DNA from: JALORV01 sp963703945
GTDB lineage: Bacteria; Pseudomonadota; Gammaproteobacteria; Burkholderiales; Burkholderiaceae_F
DNA length: 64,000 nt
Reading direction: 5' to 3'
NCBI GenBank assembly: GCA_963703945.1
Contig: CAVPGM010000025.1
Coordinates: forward strand, 186,001-250,000
The translations under genes were made by a program, and so were the position numbers. The notes beneath the pieces are model-generated. The model saw only the letters and a program-made list of their open reading frames with translations. It searched no databases and was not told where the DNA came from. Positions 29,096-41,418 of this stretch are shown here, one piece after another (the stretch's first letter is position 1; each line of letters starts with the position of its first letter).

Positions 29096-30009
29096 TGAAC
29101 GCCATGCGCGACCTCAACGACCTCTACTATTTCGTGAAGGTGGTCGATCACGGCGGCTTCGCTCCCGCCGCGCGTGCCTTGGGTGAACCCAAGTCCAAAC
29201 TCAGCCGGCGCATCGCCCTGCTGGAGGAGCGCCTCGGCGTACGGCTGATCCAACGCTCGACGCGCCACCTCTTGGTGACCGATATCGGCCAGAACTACTA
29301 CGCCCACTGCAAGGCCATGCTGGTCGAAGCCGACGCCGCCCAGGCGGCCGTCGAACAGATCCGCTCCGAGCCGACCGGTATCGTCCGCCTCACCTGCCCA
29401 GTGGCACTGCTGCATGCCCGTGTTGGCGTCATGCTCGCCGGCTTCATGGCCCATTACCCGCAAGTGGTTGTGCATCTGGAAGCGACCAACCGGCGCGTCG
29501 ACCTCATCGCCGAAGGCATTGACGTGGCCATCCGCGTCCGCCCTATGCCGATCGAAGACAGTGATCTGATGATGAAAATCCTGGCGCAACGCGGGCATGC
29601 GCTGGTGGCTAGTCCGGATCTGGCCGAGAAAGCGGGAGTGATCCGCGTGCCGGCGGACCTCAGCGGCCTTCCCAGCCTCGATCTAGGACCGCCGCGTCAG
29701 GACCACATCTGGAAGCTTGAAGGCCCCGACGGCGCGCAGGCCAGCATCCACCATCAGCCGCGGCTGGTCAGCGACGATATGATTGCGCTACGCAGTGCCG
29801 CCATCGCCGGTGTCGGTGTCGTGCATCTACCGCTGCTGATGGTGGACGACGAAATCCGCAATGGGCAGTTGGTGCATCTGCTGCCCGACTGGGCCCCCAA
29901 GCGCTACGTTGTCCATGCGGTGTATGCATCCAAGCGCGGCCTGCTGCCCTCGGTGCGGGCGCTGCTCGACTATCTCGGCGCCCGCTTCAGCGAGCTTCGC
30001 GAAGACTGA
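29095..30009 (+). CDS. LysR-family transcriptional regulator (CrgA/AaeR-like)
   Basis: 304 residues, intact. Winged HTH at residues 5-65 (DLNDLYYFVKVVDHGGFAPA, LGEPKSKLSRRIALLEERLG) and a substrate-binding domain from about residue 95 (GIVRLTCPVALLHARVGVML). The inducer is unknown. ATG 29095 has GAAAG upstream; ATG 29104 is the alternative. It is divergent from the MBL hydrolase gene and lies beside three copies of a common operator-like unit, so it probably controls itself, the MBL gene, the SnoaL-like gene and pirin plus hydrolase. Confidence 0.92.
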   Translation: MNAMRDLNDLYYFVKVVDHGGFAPAARALGEPKSKLSRRIALLEERLGVRLIQRSTRHLLVTDIGQNYYAHCKAMLVEADAAQAAVEQIRSEPTGIVRLTCPVALLHARVGVMLAGFMAHYPQVVVHLEATNRRVDLIAEGIDVAIRVRPMPIEDSDLMMKILAQRGHALVASPDLAEKAGVIRVPADLSGLPSLDLGPPRQDHIWKLEGPDGAQASIHHQPRLVSDDMIALRSAAIAGVGVVHLPLLMVDDEIRNGQLVHLLPDWAPKRYVVHAVYASKRGLLPSVRALLDYLGARFSELRED

Positions 30010-30035
30010 CCGCGCGTGTATATCGCCAGGAAGGC

Positions 30036-30360
30036 TCACCGCCTGATCGACACACGGACCGCGTCGAGGATCTCGTTCGAGAGCGCGCGATCTTCGACAG
30101 CCCGCGCGAGGATCATCCCGCCCACCCTTCCCGAACAGTGTCTTCGACCGCGCCCAAGCGTGCTCGCACACCTGCGCCATCAGGTCTTCCTTCGATTCGA
30201 AGTGGCCGTAAAAACCGCCATCGGTAAGCCCGGCCGCCTTCATCAAGTCCGCGACGCCGATGCCCCCGAAGCCGCGCTCGCGAAAGAGTTGCGCGGCCGC
30301 GACCGACATGGCAGAACTGCTCCGAAGACTAGGCCGCTTTGCAGTCACGTCGGCAACCAT
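30036..30360 (-). pseudogene. TetR-family regulator with internal deletion
   Basis: The N-terminal DNA-binding domain is well kept (AAAQLFRERGFGGIGVADLM, KAAGLTDGGFYGHFESKEDL). After WARSKTLFGK the sequence goes almost at once to a typical TetR end, GMILARAVEDRALSNEILDA (in the neighbouring frame), and stops at TGA 30036-30038. About 100 residues of ligand-binding domain between the two are missing. I read this as a real deletion remnant, not a base-calling error. It converges on lysR. Confidence 0.75.
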
Positions 30361-30557
30361 CCGAAAGGTCGGTTACCGGCGGGCCTAAGCCGATTCACGG
30401 GTCCTCCCAAAGTCCATCGGCCAGGATACGACCCGGCGCGCCAGCCGCAACTATTTCCTTGGCCAGCGCGTAATCTTGCCTTGCGCGTCCAGAGTGCGTT
30501 TGGATTCAGTCGATTGATGGCGCATCTGACAACGCGGCCTTTTGGAGGAGCACAACG

Positions 30558-31576
30558 ATGAAAAAGGCACGTGCGGTACAAGTGTCGCGTCCCGGTGGCC
30601 CGTTTGAAATGGTGGAACGCGAGATCCCGAGCCAGGACCGCGCCAAGTTCGTATCAAAGTGCAAGCCTGCGGCCTGTGCCACAGCGATGCGCTGACCAAA
30701 GAGGGCCATTGGCCTGGAATCAAGTACCCGCGGGTACCCGGACACGAGATAGCGGGCGTTATCGACGCGGTCGGCTCCGAAGTTCCGCAGTGGAAACCCG
30801 GCCAACGGGTCGGCGTCGGTTGGCTCGGCGGCTACTGCGGTTACTGCGCATCATGCCGGCACGGCAGTTTCGTGACCTGCGCCAACCAGCTGATCTCCGG
30901 CATATCGATGGATGGTGGTTACCAGGACTACGTTTCGGTCCCGTTCGAGGGATTGGCTCTCATTCCAGACGACTTGAGTCCAATCGAAGCAGGCCCGCTG
31001 ATGTGCGCAGGCATCACAACGTTTAACTCTTTGCGTAACAGCGGTGCACGCCCGGGAGATACCGTTGCGGTCCTTGGGATCGGCGGCCTTGGGCACCTCG
31101 GTGTGCAGTTCGCGTCGAAGATGGGCTTTCGCACGATCGCGATTGCCCGCGGGAAGGACAAGGAGGCACTGGCTCGGCAACTTGGGGCACATCACTACAT
31201 CGACAGCCAGGTTGGTAGCGTTTCGGAAGCTCTGCGCAACGTCGGCGGCGCGAAGATCATTCTGGCGACCGCGACGAGCTCCGACGCCATGGCTGCCACA
31301 TTGGGTGGACTCTCGGTGGACGGACGCCTGATCGTGCTGGGTGCAGATTTCAAGCCGATGCAGCTCGTCACCGCCGCTCTCATCGGCCAACGCAGTGGAA
31401 TCTATGGCTGGCCGTCGGGAAGCTCGATCGATTCGGAAGACACCATGCGCTTCAGCGCCATGACAGGTGTTCGTCCAATGACGGAGACGTTTCCGCTCGA
31501 AAAGGCCGCCGAAGCCTACGAACGCATGATGAGCAACAAGGCCCGCTTCCGGGTTGTACTCACAACAGGGAATTAG
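30558..31576 (+). CDS. Zinc-dependent alcohol dehydrogenase (one frameshift)
   Basis: Medium-chain dehydrogenase, about 339 residues, of the AdhP/AdhA bacterial group. It has the catalytic zinc Cys in ACGLCHSDALTKEG, GHE in PRVPGHEIAGVIDAVG, the structural zinc cysteines in GGYCGYCASCRHGSFVTCAN, and the Rossmann motif VLGIGGLGHLGVQFAS. The frame is broken once near 30630. ATG 30558 follows GGAGGAG by seven bases. Family certain; likely substrates are small alcohols or aldehydes. It runs alone, with 200 bases of intergenic sequence before it. Confidence 0.9.
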
Positions 31577-31710
31577 CACTCGAATCGCTCAAACGCACCG
31601 GTTTGCACCCAAGTGAAAACCTTCTGATCGAGTTGTCTCCGCCGCTGAGAGCGACATTGGTGGCACGAACCATGTCCCCTATGTAGCGAACTGCTCTGTT
31701 CGGCGCTACG

Positions 31711-31733
31711 GCCGCAATTGGCCCGATTGCGGC
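31711..31733. terminator. Hairpin between converging genes
   Basis: GCCGCAAT-TGGCCCG-ATTGCGGC is a perfect 8-bp stem with a 7-base loop, located between the 3' ends of the alcohol dehydrogenase gene and the convergent periplasmic protein gene. No clear T run; possible bidirectional terminator. Confidence 0.5.
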
Positions 31734-31785
31734 GGTTCAGGCTGGTCCTGCGCGCCCAAGGTCTGCGGCGGGGCGTGACCGCGAC

Positions 31786-32349
31786 CTAATGGCTCTGTAG
31801 CTGGCGAAAACCGTCGATGGCGCTGCCGGTTGCGCGCTTGCTGTCCCGATCGACTTCGATGCCGTAGCGCGTATCGCCGTCGAAGACGAAGATCACCGGT
31901 CGGCCCAGTTCGGCGGCTTCACCGATGCCTTCGACCATGCGCCACTTCTCGTCGTTATCGACCGGAAACATCAGCGCCTCGACCACCAGCGAAGGGCCGA
32001 CGCGCGTGCGCGTCGGCGTGCTGTAGACGTCGTCAAAGGGCCCATAGACGCGTTCGCCAACGGTGAAGGTCACACTCTCCGCATGGATCCACGAATCGCC
32101 GACGTACGCGACGCGGATCATCGGCGGCCCCAGCTTGCCGTCGTCACGCCGCATGAAGAACACCGTCATGCCCGGGCCGACGATCTCGTAAGTCGCGCCC
32201 TCGCCCCAGTAGGTGGTGATGCCCGCGCCGTCGCTACGCGACTGCAGTGTCGTGCGCTCGTGCGCCGGGTGACCTGGTTCGGCGCCGGTCGAAGCGGGTG
32301 TGGCGGCGCATGCCATCGCCAGCGCGATCGCGCAACCCCGAATTCTCAC
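31786..32349 (-). CDS. Hypothetical periplasmic protein
   Basis: 187 residues with a cleavable signal peptide (MRIRGCAIALAMACAATPAS, likely cut after the Ala-rich stretch). The mature part is mixed beta (GEGATYEIVGPGMTVFFMRR, GPPMIRVAYVGDSWIHAES, VVEALMFPVDNDEKWRMVEG) with no cysteines after the signal. I do not recognise the family. It converges on the alcohol dehydrogenase gene and points away from the cox cluster. Confidence 0.6.
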   Translation of the reverse strand: MRIRGCAIALAMACAATPASTGAEPGHPAHERTTLQSRSDGAGITTYWGEGATYEIVGPGMTVFFMRRDDGKLGPPMIRVAYVGDSWIHAESVTFTVGERVYGPFDDVYSTPTRTRVGPSLVVEALMFPVDNDEKWRMVEGIGEAAELGRPVIFVFDGDTRYGIEVDRDSKRATGSAIDGFRQLQSH

Positions 32350-32894
32350 TGCCCTTCCCCTGTGGCGCTAGCGCCTTGTATGCCGTTGTCAGGTCGCCGG
32401 AGCGCCCGGGCATGACTCGCATCATGCTCCCAATGCTCATCTGAACGGGAAACGGCCCTGCGGCCGAAGTGGTTCAGATCACGCGGAGCCATCGCCGTGT
32501 GACGTGTCGGACCCGTCTGCTTCCTGGATGGTTCGCGAGCGTGTGGCGAAACCACTGTCCTGAGCGACGCAGGCTTATCGGCCACCTGCACGCTTGCGCT
32601 CACTGATGTGTGTCGACGGAATGCCGAAAGCCGGCAACCTGCCCGTCCGAATCGAACGTCCAAGGGTGGCTCTCCAGGTCGCGGGTGCGCCTTCAGTTTG
32701 GGCGGCATGCAAGCTCCAGGCACGCCGGCCCGCGACCATGTTGTCCCCTTCGGGAAGCGCGCACGCAAGGAAGCGAACGAAGTCTGTCCGCAATGAACCT
32801 CAGAGTTGCTGCACCGCTCCGTTGCTCTCGCCGGTCAGAATGCTTAATGTCGTCCGCCCCGGGGCTCTGTCGGCAGCAGGAGAGGACACAGATC
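32350..32894. other. Gene-free stretch upstream of the cox cluster
   Basis: 545 bases between the divergent periplasmic protein gene and coxM. I see no recognisable coding sequence on either strand and no clear sigma-70 promoter. It must hold the cox promoter and the 5' leader. AGGAGAGGACAC at 32878-32889 is the coxM ribosome site. Confidence 0.6.
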
Positions 32895-33764
32895 ATGATT
32901 CCAGCCGGTTTCGACTACCACGCGCCCCGCTCTATCGACGACGCCATCAAGCTGCTGGGGTCAATTGGACCCGACGCCAAGCTGCTGGCTGGCGGGCATA
33001 GCTTGCTGCCGATGATGAAGCTGCGGTTCGCGCAGCCGAGTGCACTGATCGACCTGGGCAAGATCCGGGAGCTGCGCGGAATCAAGCAGGAGGGCAACGA
33101 GATCTGCATTGGCGCGATGACGACGGAGAACGACTTGCTGCGCTCCGCGTTGCTGGCCGACAAGGTCCCTCTGCTGGTCGAGGGCGCGGGCTGGATTGCC
33201 GACCCGCAGGTGCGCTACAAGGGCACGATCGGCGGCGACATCTCGCACGGCGACCCGGGCAACGACCATCCGGCGCTGATGCTGGCGCTCGATGCGTCGT
33301 TCGTCCTCCGCGGCCCACGTGGCGAACGGGTCGTCAAGGCGGACGGTTTCTTCCTCGGCCTTTATTCGACGCAGGCCGAGCCCGACGAGATCCTCACGCA
33401 GGTTCGCATCCCGATCCCTGCGGCCGGCAGCGGCTGGTCGTACCAGAAACTCAAGCGCAAGGTCGGCGACTTTGCGACAGCGGCCACCGCCGTCCTGCTT
33501 CAAATGAGCGCCGGACGCGTCGCCAAGGTCAACATTGGATTGACCAATGTCGGTCCGACGCCGCTCAAGGCTCGCGCGGCGGAAACCTTCCTGACTGGCA
33601 AACCGATCGACGAGACCGGCCTGAACGAGGCGGCGCGGCTGGCGATGAGCATCTGCAACCCGACACCGGATCAGCGTGGTGACGCGGCCTACAAGACCGC
33701 GATGTGCGGCGAGATGACGCGACGCGCGCTGCAGGCTGCACACGCGCGCGCAAGCAAGTCCTGA
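32895..33764 (+). CDS. coxM: Aerobic CO dehydrogenase medium (FAD) subunit CoxM
   Basis: Flavoprotein that takes electrons from CoxS clusters and passes them to the quinone pool. 289 residues, intact. Starts MIPAGFDYHAPRSIDDAIKL. FAD motifs: LLAGGHSLLPMMKLR (about 33-47) and the GTIGGDISHGDPGNDHPALM segment (about 110-130), which matches the T-I-G-G-x-x motif of the family. The C-terminal domain ends with RGDAAYKTAMCGEMTRRAL. The order coxM-coxS-coxL is that of form I CO dehydrogenases. AGGAGAGGA precedes the ATG. Confidence 0.95.
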   Translation: MIPAGFDYHAPRSIDDAIKLLGSIGPDAKLLAGGHSLLPMMKLRFAQPSALIDLGKIRELRGIKQEGNEICIGAMTTENDLLRSALLADKVPLLVEGAGWIADPQVRYKGTIGGDISHGDPGNDHPALMLALDASFVLRGPRGERVVKADGFFLGLYSTQAEPDEILTQVRIPIPAAGSGWSYQKLKRKVGDFATAATAVLLQMSAGRVAKVNIGLTNVGPTPLKARAAETFLTGKPIDETGLNEAARLAMSICNPTPDQRGDAAYKTAMCGEMTRRALQAAHARASKS

Positions 33765-33789
33765 TCAAGAAGAAGGCGGGAGTCAACAA

Positions 33790-34284
33790 ATGGCGAACAC
33801 GCACAAGGTGTCGTTCCAGCTCAACGGCAAGGGTGTCGAGGTCGCGGTCGAGCCGCGAGAACTGCTGATCCACACGCTGCGCGAAAAGCTCGCGCACACC
33901 GGCCCTCACATCGGCTGCGAGACCACACATTGCGGCGCCTGCACGGTCGACGTCGACGGCATGTCCATCAAGGCCTGCACCGTGCTCACGGTGCAGTGCG
34001 ACGGGTCGGAGATGCTCACGGTCGAGGGTCTCGAGCAGGAGGGCGTGCTGCACGCATTGCAACAGGCGTTTCACGAGGAGCATGGCCTGCAGTGCGGCTA
34101 CTGCACGCCGGGCATGCTGACCCGCGCGTATCGCTTGCTTAAGGAGAACCCGAATCCCACCGAGCAGGAGATCCGCTACGGCATTTCGGGCAACCTGTGC
34201 CGCTGCACCGGATACCAGAACATCGTCAAGGCCGTGCAGTCCGCCGCCAGCAAACTGGCGGCCGCGCCCAGCGTCGCGACCTAG
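33790..34284 (+). CDS. coxS: Aerobic CO dehydrogenase small (2Fe-2S) subunit CoxS
   Basis: 164 residues with two [2Fe-2S] clusters. Plant-ferredoxin-type cysteines lie in HIGCETTHCGACTVDVDG and KACT (N-terminal half), and the helical-domain cysteines in LQCGYCTPGML and LCRCTGYQNIV (C-terminal half). It links the Mo-Cu site to the flavin. It lies 25 bases after coxM; AGAAGGCGGGAG before the ATG is a good ribosome site. Intact. Confidence 0.96.
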   Translation: MANTHKVSFQLNGKGVEVAVEPRELLIHTLREKLAHTGPHIGCETTHCGACTVDVDGMSIKACTVLTVQCDGSEMLTVEGLEQEGVLHALQQAFHEEHGLQCGYCTPGMLTRAYRLLKENPNPTEQEIRYGISGNLCRCTGYQNIVKAVQSAASKLAAAPSVAT

Positions 34285-34339
34285 GCAGTTCGGATCGCGC
34301 TCGCACGAAGCACTCACACAGTATCGACCGGAGACACTC

Positions 34340-36754
<2,415 letters not shown>

Positions 36755-36791
36755 ATGAACGCGGCGGGCCGGCGCGCGACTCAGGGCCGAC

Positions 36792-37407
36792 GTGAAGGTC
36801 GCGCTTCAGAGGACCTTCGCCGTGCCCGCGTCGGCCGACGCCGCCTGGGCTCTGCTGCAGGACATCGAAGGCGTGGCGGGCTGCATGCCCGGCGCAAAGA
36901 TCACCGAGCGCATCAACGACCGGCTCTACAAGGGAACGGTCGCGGTGAAGTTCGGCCCGGCGAGCATGTCGTTCCGCGGCGATGTCGAAGTCGTGTCGCT
37001 CGAAGCAGCGAGCAAGACCCTGCACATGGTCGGCAAGGGCACCGACAGCACCGGCAGCTCGGGCGCATCGATGGATCTGACGGCGCGCGTGGAGGCGATC
37101 GACGCCGCTGCGTGCAATCTGATCGGCGCGAGTGAAGTGTCGATGAGCGGCAAGGCGGCCGCCTTTGGCGGGCGCATGATCGATTCGGTCGCCGATCAGG
37201 TGCTCAAGCAGTTTGCATCCAACTTTGCTGCCCAGGTGCAGGCGAAGCAGGCTCAGGCTCAGCGAGTCGGCGCTGCCGGCGGCGCAGGCAAGCGCCCCCG
37301 CCGCGCCGGCGGTTGCGTCGCAGCCGAAGCAGTTGAACGCACTGGCGTTGATCTGGGCAGTGATCAAAGACTGGCTGCGTTCGTTGTTCGGAGCGAAGAG
37401 AACATGA
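36792..37407 (+). CDS. coxG: CoxG-like CO dehydrogenase membrane-anchoring protein (one frameshift)
   Basis: SRPBCC-fold CoxG protein of about 205 residues. It starts with GTG (VKVALQRTFAVPASADAAW) and has ALLQDIEGVAGCMPGAKIT, YKGTVAVKFGPASMSFRG and DSVADQVLKQFASNF. A slip near 37260 is followed by an Ala/Pro-rich linker and a C-terminal hydrophobic helix (LNALALIWAVIKDWLRSLF) ending at 37407. CoxG recruits CO dehydrogenase to the cytoplasmic membrane. Its stop overlaps the coxD start (ATGA). Confidence 0.88.
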
Positions 37408-38300
37408 GTGCCGAGCGCATGCTGGAACTGACTGCGATGCAGCAGGACCTGGCGCGCGCCGGCTACATCGCTGAGCCGAGGCTCGTGGCCGCGCTCCTGC
37501 TGATGCAGGACCTCGGCCGGCCGTTGCTGCTCGAGGGCGATGCCGGTGTCGGCAAGACCGAGGTGGCCAAGGTCCTCGCCACGGTGCGCCACGCGCGACT
37601 GATCCGGCTGCAGTGCTACGAAGGCCTGGACGCCCACGCGGCGATGTACGAGTGGAACTACCAGCGCCAGTTGCTGGCGATCAAGCTGCTCGAGCACGAC
37701 GAGCGTGGCATCGCGCAGAAGGAGCAGGACATCTTCTCCGAGCGCTACCTGCTCAAGCGTCCGCTGCTCGAAGCCATCACCTGCGACGCAGCCGCCGGTC
37801 CTGCTGATCGACGAGGTCGACCGGGCCGACGAGGCCTTCGAGGCCTACCTGCTCGAGCTGCTGTCGGACTTCCAGCTTTCGATCCCGGAACTCGGCACCG
37901 TGCGCGGCGACCAGCCGGCCGATGGTGGTGATCACTTCGAACGGCACACGCGAACTGTCCGACGCGCTGCGTCGACGCTGCCTGTACCAGTACATCGACT
38001 ACCCCGACTACGAGAAGGAACTCGCGATCGTGCGCAAGAAGGCCCCCGGGGTGGCCGCGGAACTGGCGCAGCAGATCGTCGCCTTCGTGCAGAGCGTGCG
38101 CCGCATGGAACTGCAGAAGAAGCCCGGGATCGCCGAGACGCTGGACTGGACCGCCGCGCTGCTGCGGCTCGGGCATTTCGGTGATCGACGTCGACGGCGT
38201 CGAGCGCATCATGGAAACGCTCAGCGCGTTGATCAAGACACGCGACGACCGCGCGGCGTTTCCGCGCGAGGTCGTCGCGCGGCTGGCGGCCGCATGCTGA
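37404..38300 (+). CDS. coxD: CoxD, MoxR-type AAA+ ATPase for Mo-Cu centre maturation (three frameshifts)
   Basis: CoxD is the AAA+ chaperone needed to sulfurate and copper-load the CoxL site. Walker A LLLEGDAGVGKTEVAKVLA (about residues 37-55), Walker B VLLIDEVDRADEAFEAYLLE (after a slip near 37790), sensor 1 MVVITSNGTRELSDALRRRC (after a slip near 37920) and the lid domain ETLDWTAALLRLG. A last slip near 38178 leads to VIDVDGVERIMETLSALIKT and TGA at 38298-38300. About 298 residues. All three changes equal one extra base. Overlaps coxE by seven bases. Confidence 0.9.
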
Positions 38301-39436
38301 CCGCGCTCGCTCCGACGCTGGAGGCCCGGGCCGCCGCACGGCTGGCAGGCTTCCCCGGCTTTCTGCGCGCCAACGGCTTTGCGGTGGGCGGCGCCGACGG
38401 TGTGCCCGTGCTGCGCACCGCGCAACGGGTTGGCGTGCTCGACCCGGATGCGCTGCGCTGGAGCCTGCAGGCGCTGCTGTGCGGTCGCGCCGACGAATGG
38501 TCGCGTTTCGACGAACTGTTCGACGCGTGGTTCCTGCCGGCCAACACGTGGCAGCGCCCCGAACGGCGCGAGGCCGATGGTGCGGTTCCGAGCGGCGAAC
38601 AACCGCACGGCTCGCAGGAGAGCGACACCGCCGACGAGCGCGACGAGGTGCGCCCGCGCCACGCGGCCAGCCGCCAGGAGGTGCTGAGCTCGACCGATTT
38701 CCGTGCGCTCACCGAGCGCGAGCATGCGCTCGATATCGAAGCGCTGATGCGGCGCTTCGCCCGCCAGCTGAGGCACATCCGGCTGCGTCGAGAGGCGCGG
38801 GTGCGCCACGGCCGCCGACTCGATCTGCCGGCGACGATCCGGCGCAGCGTGGCGAGCGGCGGCACGCCGTTCCACCTGGCCTGGCGCGACCGCCGGCGCG
38901 TGCGGCCGCGCCTCGTGCTGCTGATCGACGTCAGCCGGTCGATGGCGCTCTACAGCTTTTTCTACCTGCGGCTCGCACGCGCGTTGAGCGCCGAACTGGC
39001 CGACATCCGCACCTTCATCTTTCACACGCGCATCACCGCCGTGTCGGAGGCGCTGCATGATCCGGACCCATGGCGCGCGCAGGAGCGACTGCACCTGATC
39101 GCACAGGGCTGGGCCGGCGGCACGCGCATCGGTGAAAGCCTGTCCCAGTTCAATCGCGAGCACGCGCCGCGCGTCGTGCACTCGCGCACGGCCATCGTCA
39201 TCCTGAGCGACGGCTATGACACCGGCGATCCGACGCACTTGTCGGACGCTCTCGTCCAGTTGAGGCGCCGCGCGCGGCGTATCGTCTGGCTGAACCCGCT
39301 GTGCAATCGTCCCGGCTACGCACCGATCTGCCAGGGCATGCAGGCCGCGATGCCGCATCTGGACCTGCTCGCACCTGGGGCGGACTTGAACAGTATCCGC
39401 GCGGTGTTGCCTAAGCTCATCGAGGCGCTGCGTTGA
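38294..39436 (+). CDS. coxE: CoxE, VWA-domain partner of CoxD
   Basis: 380 residues, intact. The N-terminal helical part carries an acidic/Ser-rich linker (about 90-130). The C-terminal von Willebrand A domain has the metal-ion site DVSRSM in RLVLLIDVSRSMALYSFFYL, then HTRITAVSEALHD, GWAGGTRIGESLSQFN and AIVILSDGYDTGDP. CoxE works with CoxD to insert copper, in the manner of MoxR-VWA pairs. The start ATG lies inside the end of coxD. Confidence 0.92.
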   Translation: MLTALAPTLEARAAARLAGFPGFLRANGFAVGGADGVPVLRTAQRVGVLDPDALRWSLQALLCGRADEWSRFDELFDAWFLPANTWQRPERREADGAVPSGEQPHGSQESDTADERDEVRPRHAASRQEVLSSTDFRALTEREHALDIEALMRRFARQLRHIRLRREARVRHGRRLDLPATIRRSVASGGTPFHLAWRDRRRVRPRLVLLIDVSRSMALYSFFYLRLARALSAELADIRTFIFHTRITAVSEALHDPDPWRAQERLHLIAQGWAGGTRIGESLSQFNREHAPRVVHSRTAIVILSDGYDTGDPTHLSDALVQLRRRARRIVWLNPLCNRPGYAPICQGMQAAMPHLDLLAPGADLNSIRAVLPKLIEALR

Positions 39437-39460
39437 GCGCGTGATCGGAGGAGTCCGGGC

Positions 39461-40156
39461 ATGGGTTGTCTGCTGAAAGCCAACGGCCTTTACAGCCGCA
39501 TGACGGTCGGTGCCGTCGTGCTGGCGGCCGGCGCCGGATCGCGCCTTGGCGGGCGTCCGAAGGCGCTGCTCGAACTCGGAGGCGTGCCGCTGATCCTGCG
39601 CCAGCTGGTCGCGCTCTCCGGAGCCGGCGTCGACGAAGTCGTGGTCGTGACCGGTCATCACGCCGAGGCGATCGAAGCCGCCGTGCGCCCGTTCCCGATC
39701 ACGCTCGCGCACAACGCGGCGCCCGATGACGGTCAGCCCTCGTCGGTCCGCATCGGGCTGCAGGCGTTGTCGCCCAAGCTCGATGCCGTGATGGTCGCGC
39801 TCGCCGACCAGCCGCTGATCAACGAGCAGGACATCACCGCGCTGATCGGCGCATTCAAGAAACGCGGCGATGCGTCGATGGTGGTGCCGCGCGTGGCGAG
39901 CGAAGATGGTGAGCGACTGCCGGGCAACCCGGTCATCTTCGACGCCGCGCTGCGCGAGGAGTGGCTCGCCGGCAGTGCCGACCTCGCGTGCCGCAAGTGG
40001 CGTCTCGCGCATCCCGAGCGCGTGCACTGGTTCGATACCGACAACCGGCGCTACCGCATCGACATCGACACGCCCGAGGACCTGGAGCGCTTCGCGGCCA
40101 CCACCGGCCACACGCTGCAGTGGCCCGCCAGCCTTGCGCGCGAGGCGGTCGGATGA
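39461..40156 (+). CDS. mocA: MocA-like molybdenum cofactor cytidylyltransferase
   Basis: 231 residues, intact. Nucleotidyltransferase fold with VGAVVLAAGAGSRLGGRPKA (CTP loop LAAGxxxRxG), GHHAEAIEAAVRPF and VALADQPLINEQDI (metal-binding Asp). It would make the molybdopterin cytosine dinucleotide form of the cofactor that CoxL uses. ATG 39461 follows GGAGGAG by seven bases; ATG 39500 (MTVGAVVLAAG) is the shorter alternative. It overlaps the next gene by ATGA, which supports a single transcript with coxE. Confidence 0.9.
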   Translation: MGCLLKANGLYSRMTVGAVVLAAGAGSRLGGRPKALLELGGVPLILRQLVALSGAGVDEVVVVTGHHAEAIEAAVRPFPITLAHNAAPDDGQPSSVRIGLQALSPKLDAVMVALADQPLINEQDITALIGAFKKRGDASMVVPRVASEDGERLPGNPVIFDAALREEWLAGSADLACRKWRLAHPERVHWFDTDNRRYRIDIDTPEDLERFAATTGHTLQWPASLAREAVG

Positions 40157-41418
40157 TCGACGCCGCCCGCGCGGGACTGCTGCGCCTGACGCTGGCGCGC
40201 GCCTGTGCGTGGGGGCTGCTGGTCGCCGGCTGGATCGGCATCGGCAGCCTGGCGCTGCAATTCGCTCCCGCGGTGGGCAACGGTGTCGCGGTTGGCTTTG
40301 CGCTCGTTGCCCTGTGGCTGCTGGCGCTCGGCGCGGCCGCCGCCGTCAGCACGCGCGGCGGCATGCGTCCGTGGGTACGCGCCCTGGCACTGTGCGTCAG
40401 CTGCCACGATCACTGGCATCGGCTTGCTGGAGACGGGTCGAGGCCAGGGATTGCCTGCACTGCTCGCGGCCCTGCTTGCGTGGGCTGCGTTGACCGCGCT
40501 TGCCTCGGGAGTCGTGCGCACGCTGCGGTTGACGCAGTCCGCAGTGCCCGCACCGCCGATCGGCGCCGCAAGCCTCGGCGCGCTTGTGCGCGGGCCTGCT
40601 GCTGGGTGACCTGGCCGATTTGTCTGGGCTTTCAGTGCGGCTTGCAGCATTCGTCGGCGCAACGACCCTGGTGCTGGTGATTCTGCAGCGGCGGATCGAG
40701 GACCGTCCCCGCGCGACAGGTTGCCGCGCCGGCCTGTTCGATTGCTCGCTGCCCGCCTGGCCGGCCGGCGCGTGGCGCGACCCGCTGCAGTGGCCGATCC
40801 TGCTCGCGAGCCTGGCGATGCTGCCGATGATGGCTGCGTTGCCGCTGATGGCGGCCTGGTGCCGCGCGCCAGTCCATCGCGCCGCAGGCGATGGTGCTGC
40901 TGCATCTGGCGGCGATGTTCGGCCCGGCGCTGCTGCTCCGGCAATCCATCGCGCGCTGGTCGCTGCGCACGCTGTCGATGGTGTGCGCGATCCTGCTGGT
41001 GTCAGGCGCGGCGTTCGCAGCGTGGGCCGCGACGCCGTTTGATTTGCTGGGTCTGGTCATAGCGCACGGCGCCGCTTGGGGTCTGGCCTGGGGCGGTCAG
41101 CTGTGGGCGCCGGCGCGGAGGGGCCAGCGCAATGCATCGCCGCTGACCGCAGCGGCGGGCTATGCCGTCCTGACGCTGGCGTTCGGGCTGGTCGTCGAAC
41201 AGGCGGGCGCGCGCGGCGTGGCGGGGGCGCACATCGTCCTCGGGCTTGCCGCGATGGCGGCGTTGCTGTTCAGCGCAGCGAGTCCTTCGTCGCGGACCGC
41301 AGCCGCGCACCGTCAAGCGCGCCACCACGCCACCACCGCGCCATCATGGCGTCGGCCGGTGACTCTTCTGCCGAAGGACGGGACTAGCGCGTCGGAAGCT
41401 GACGGAAAGGTTCCCTAG
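40153..41418 (+). CDS. Multi-pass membrane protein at the end of the cox cluster (three frameshifts)
   Basis: Reconstructed from four overlapping frame segments (changes near 40395, 40590 and 40865, each one extra base). The protein has about 420 residues and roughly ten hydrophobic helices, for example ACAWGLLVAGWIGIGSLALQ, LPALLAALLAWAALTALAS, ILLASLAMLPMMAALPLM, MVLLHLAAMFGPALLLR and AAGYAVLTLAFGLVVEQAG. The C-terminal 40 residues are hydrophilic and low-complexity. I do not recognise the family. Coupling to mocA through an ATGA overlap suggests a role with CO dehydrogenase. Confidence 0.65.

Noticed and set aside
37745..40111. A 788-codon minus-strand frame opposite coxD, coxE and mocA
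   Set aside because: Same reason: it is antisense to recognisable genes, with Arg/Gly/Ala-rich translation and no domain.
40153..41418. NnrS-family assignment for the membrane protein after mocA
   Set aside because: Size and helix number are similar, but I could not find the heme-copper histidine pattern or convincing NnrS sequence, so I left it unassigned.
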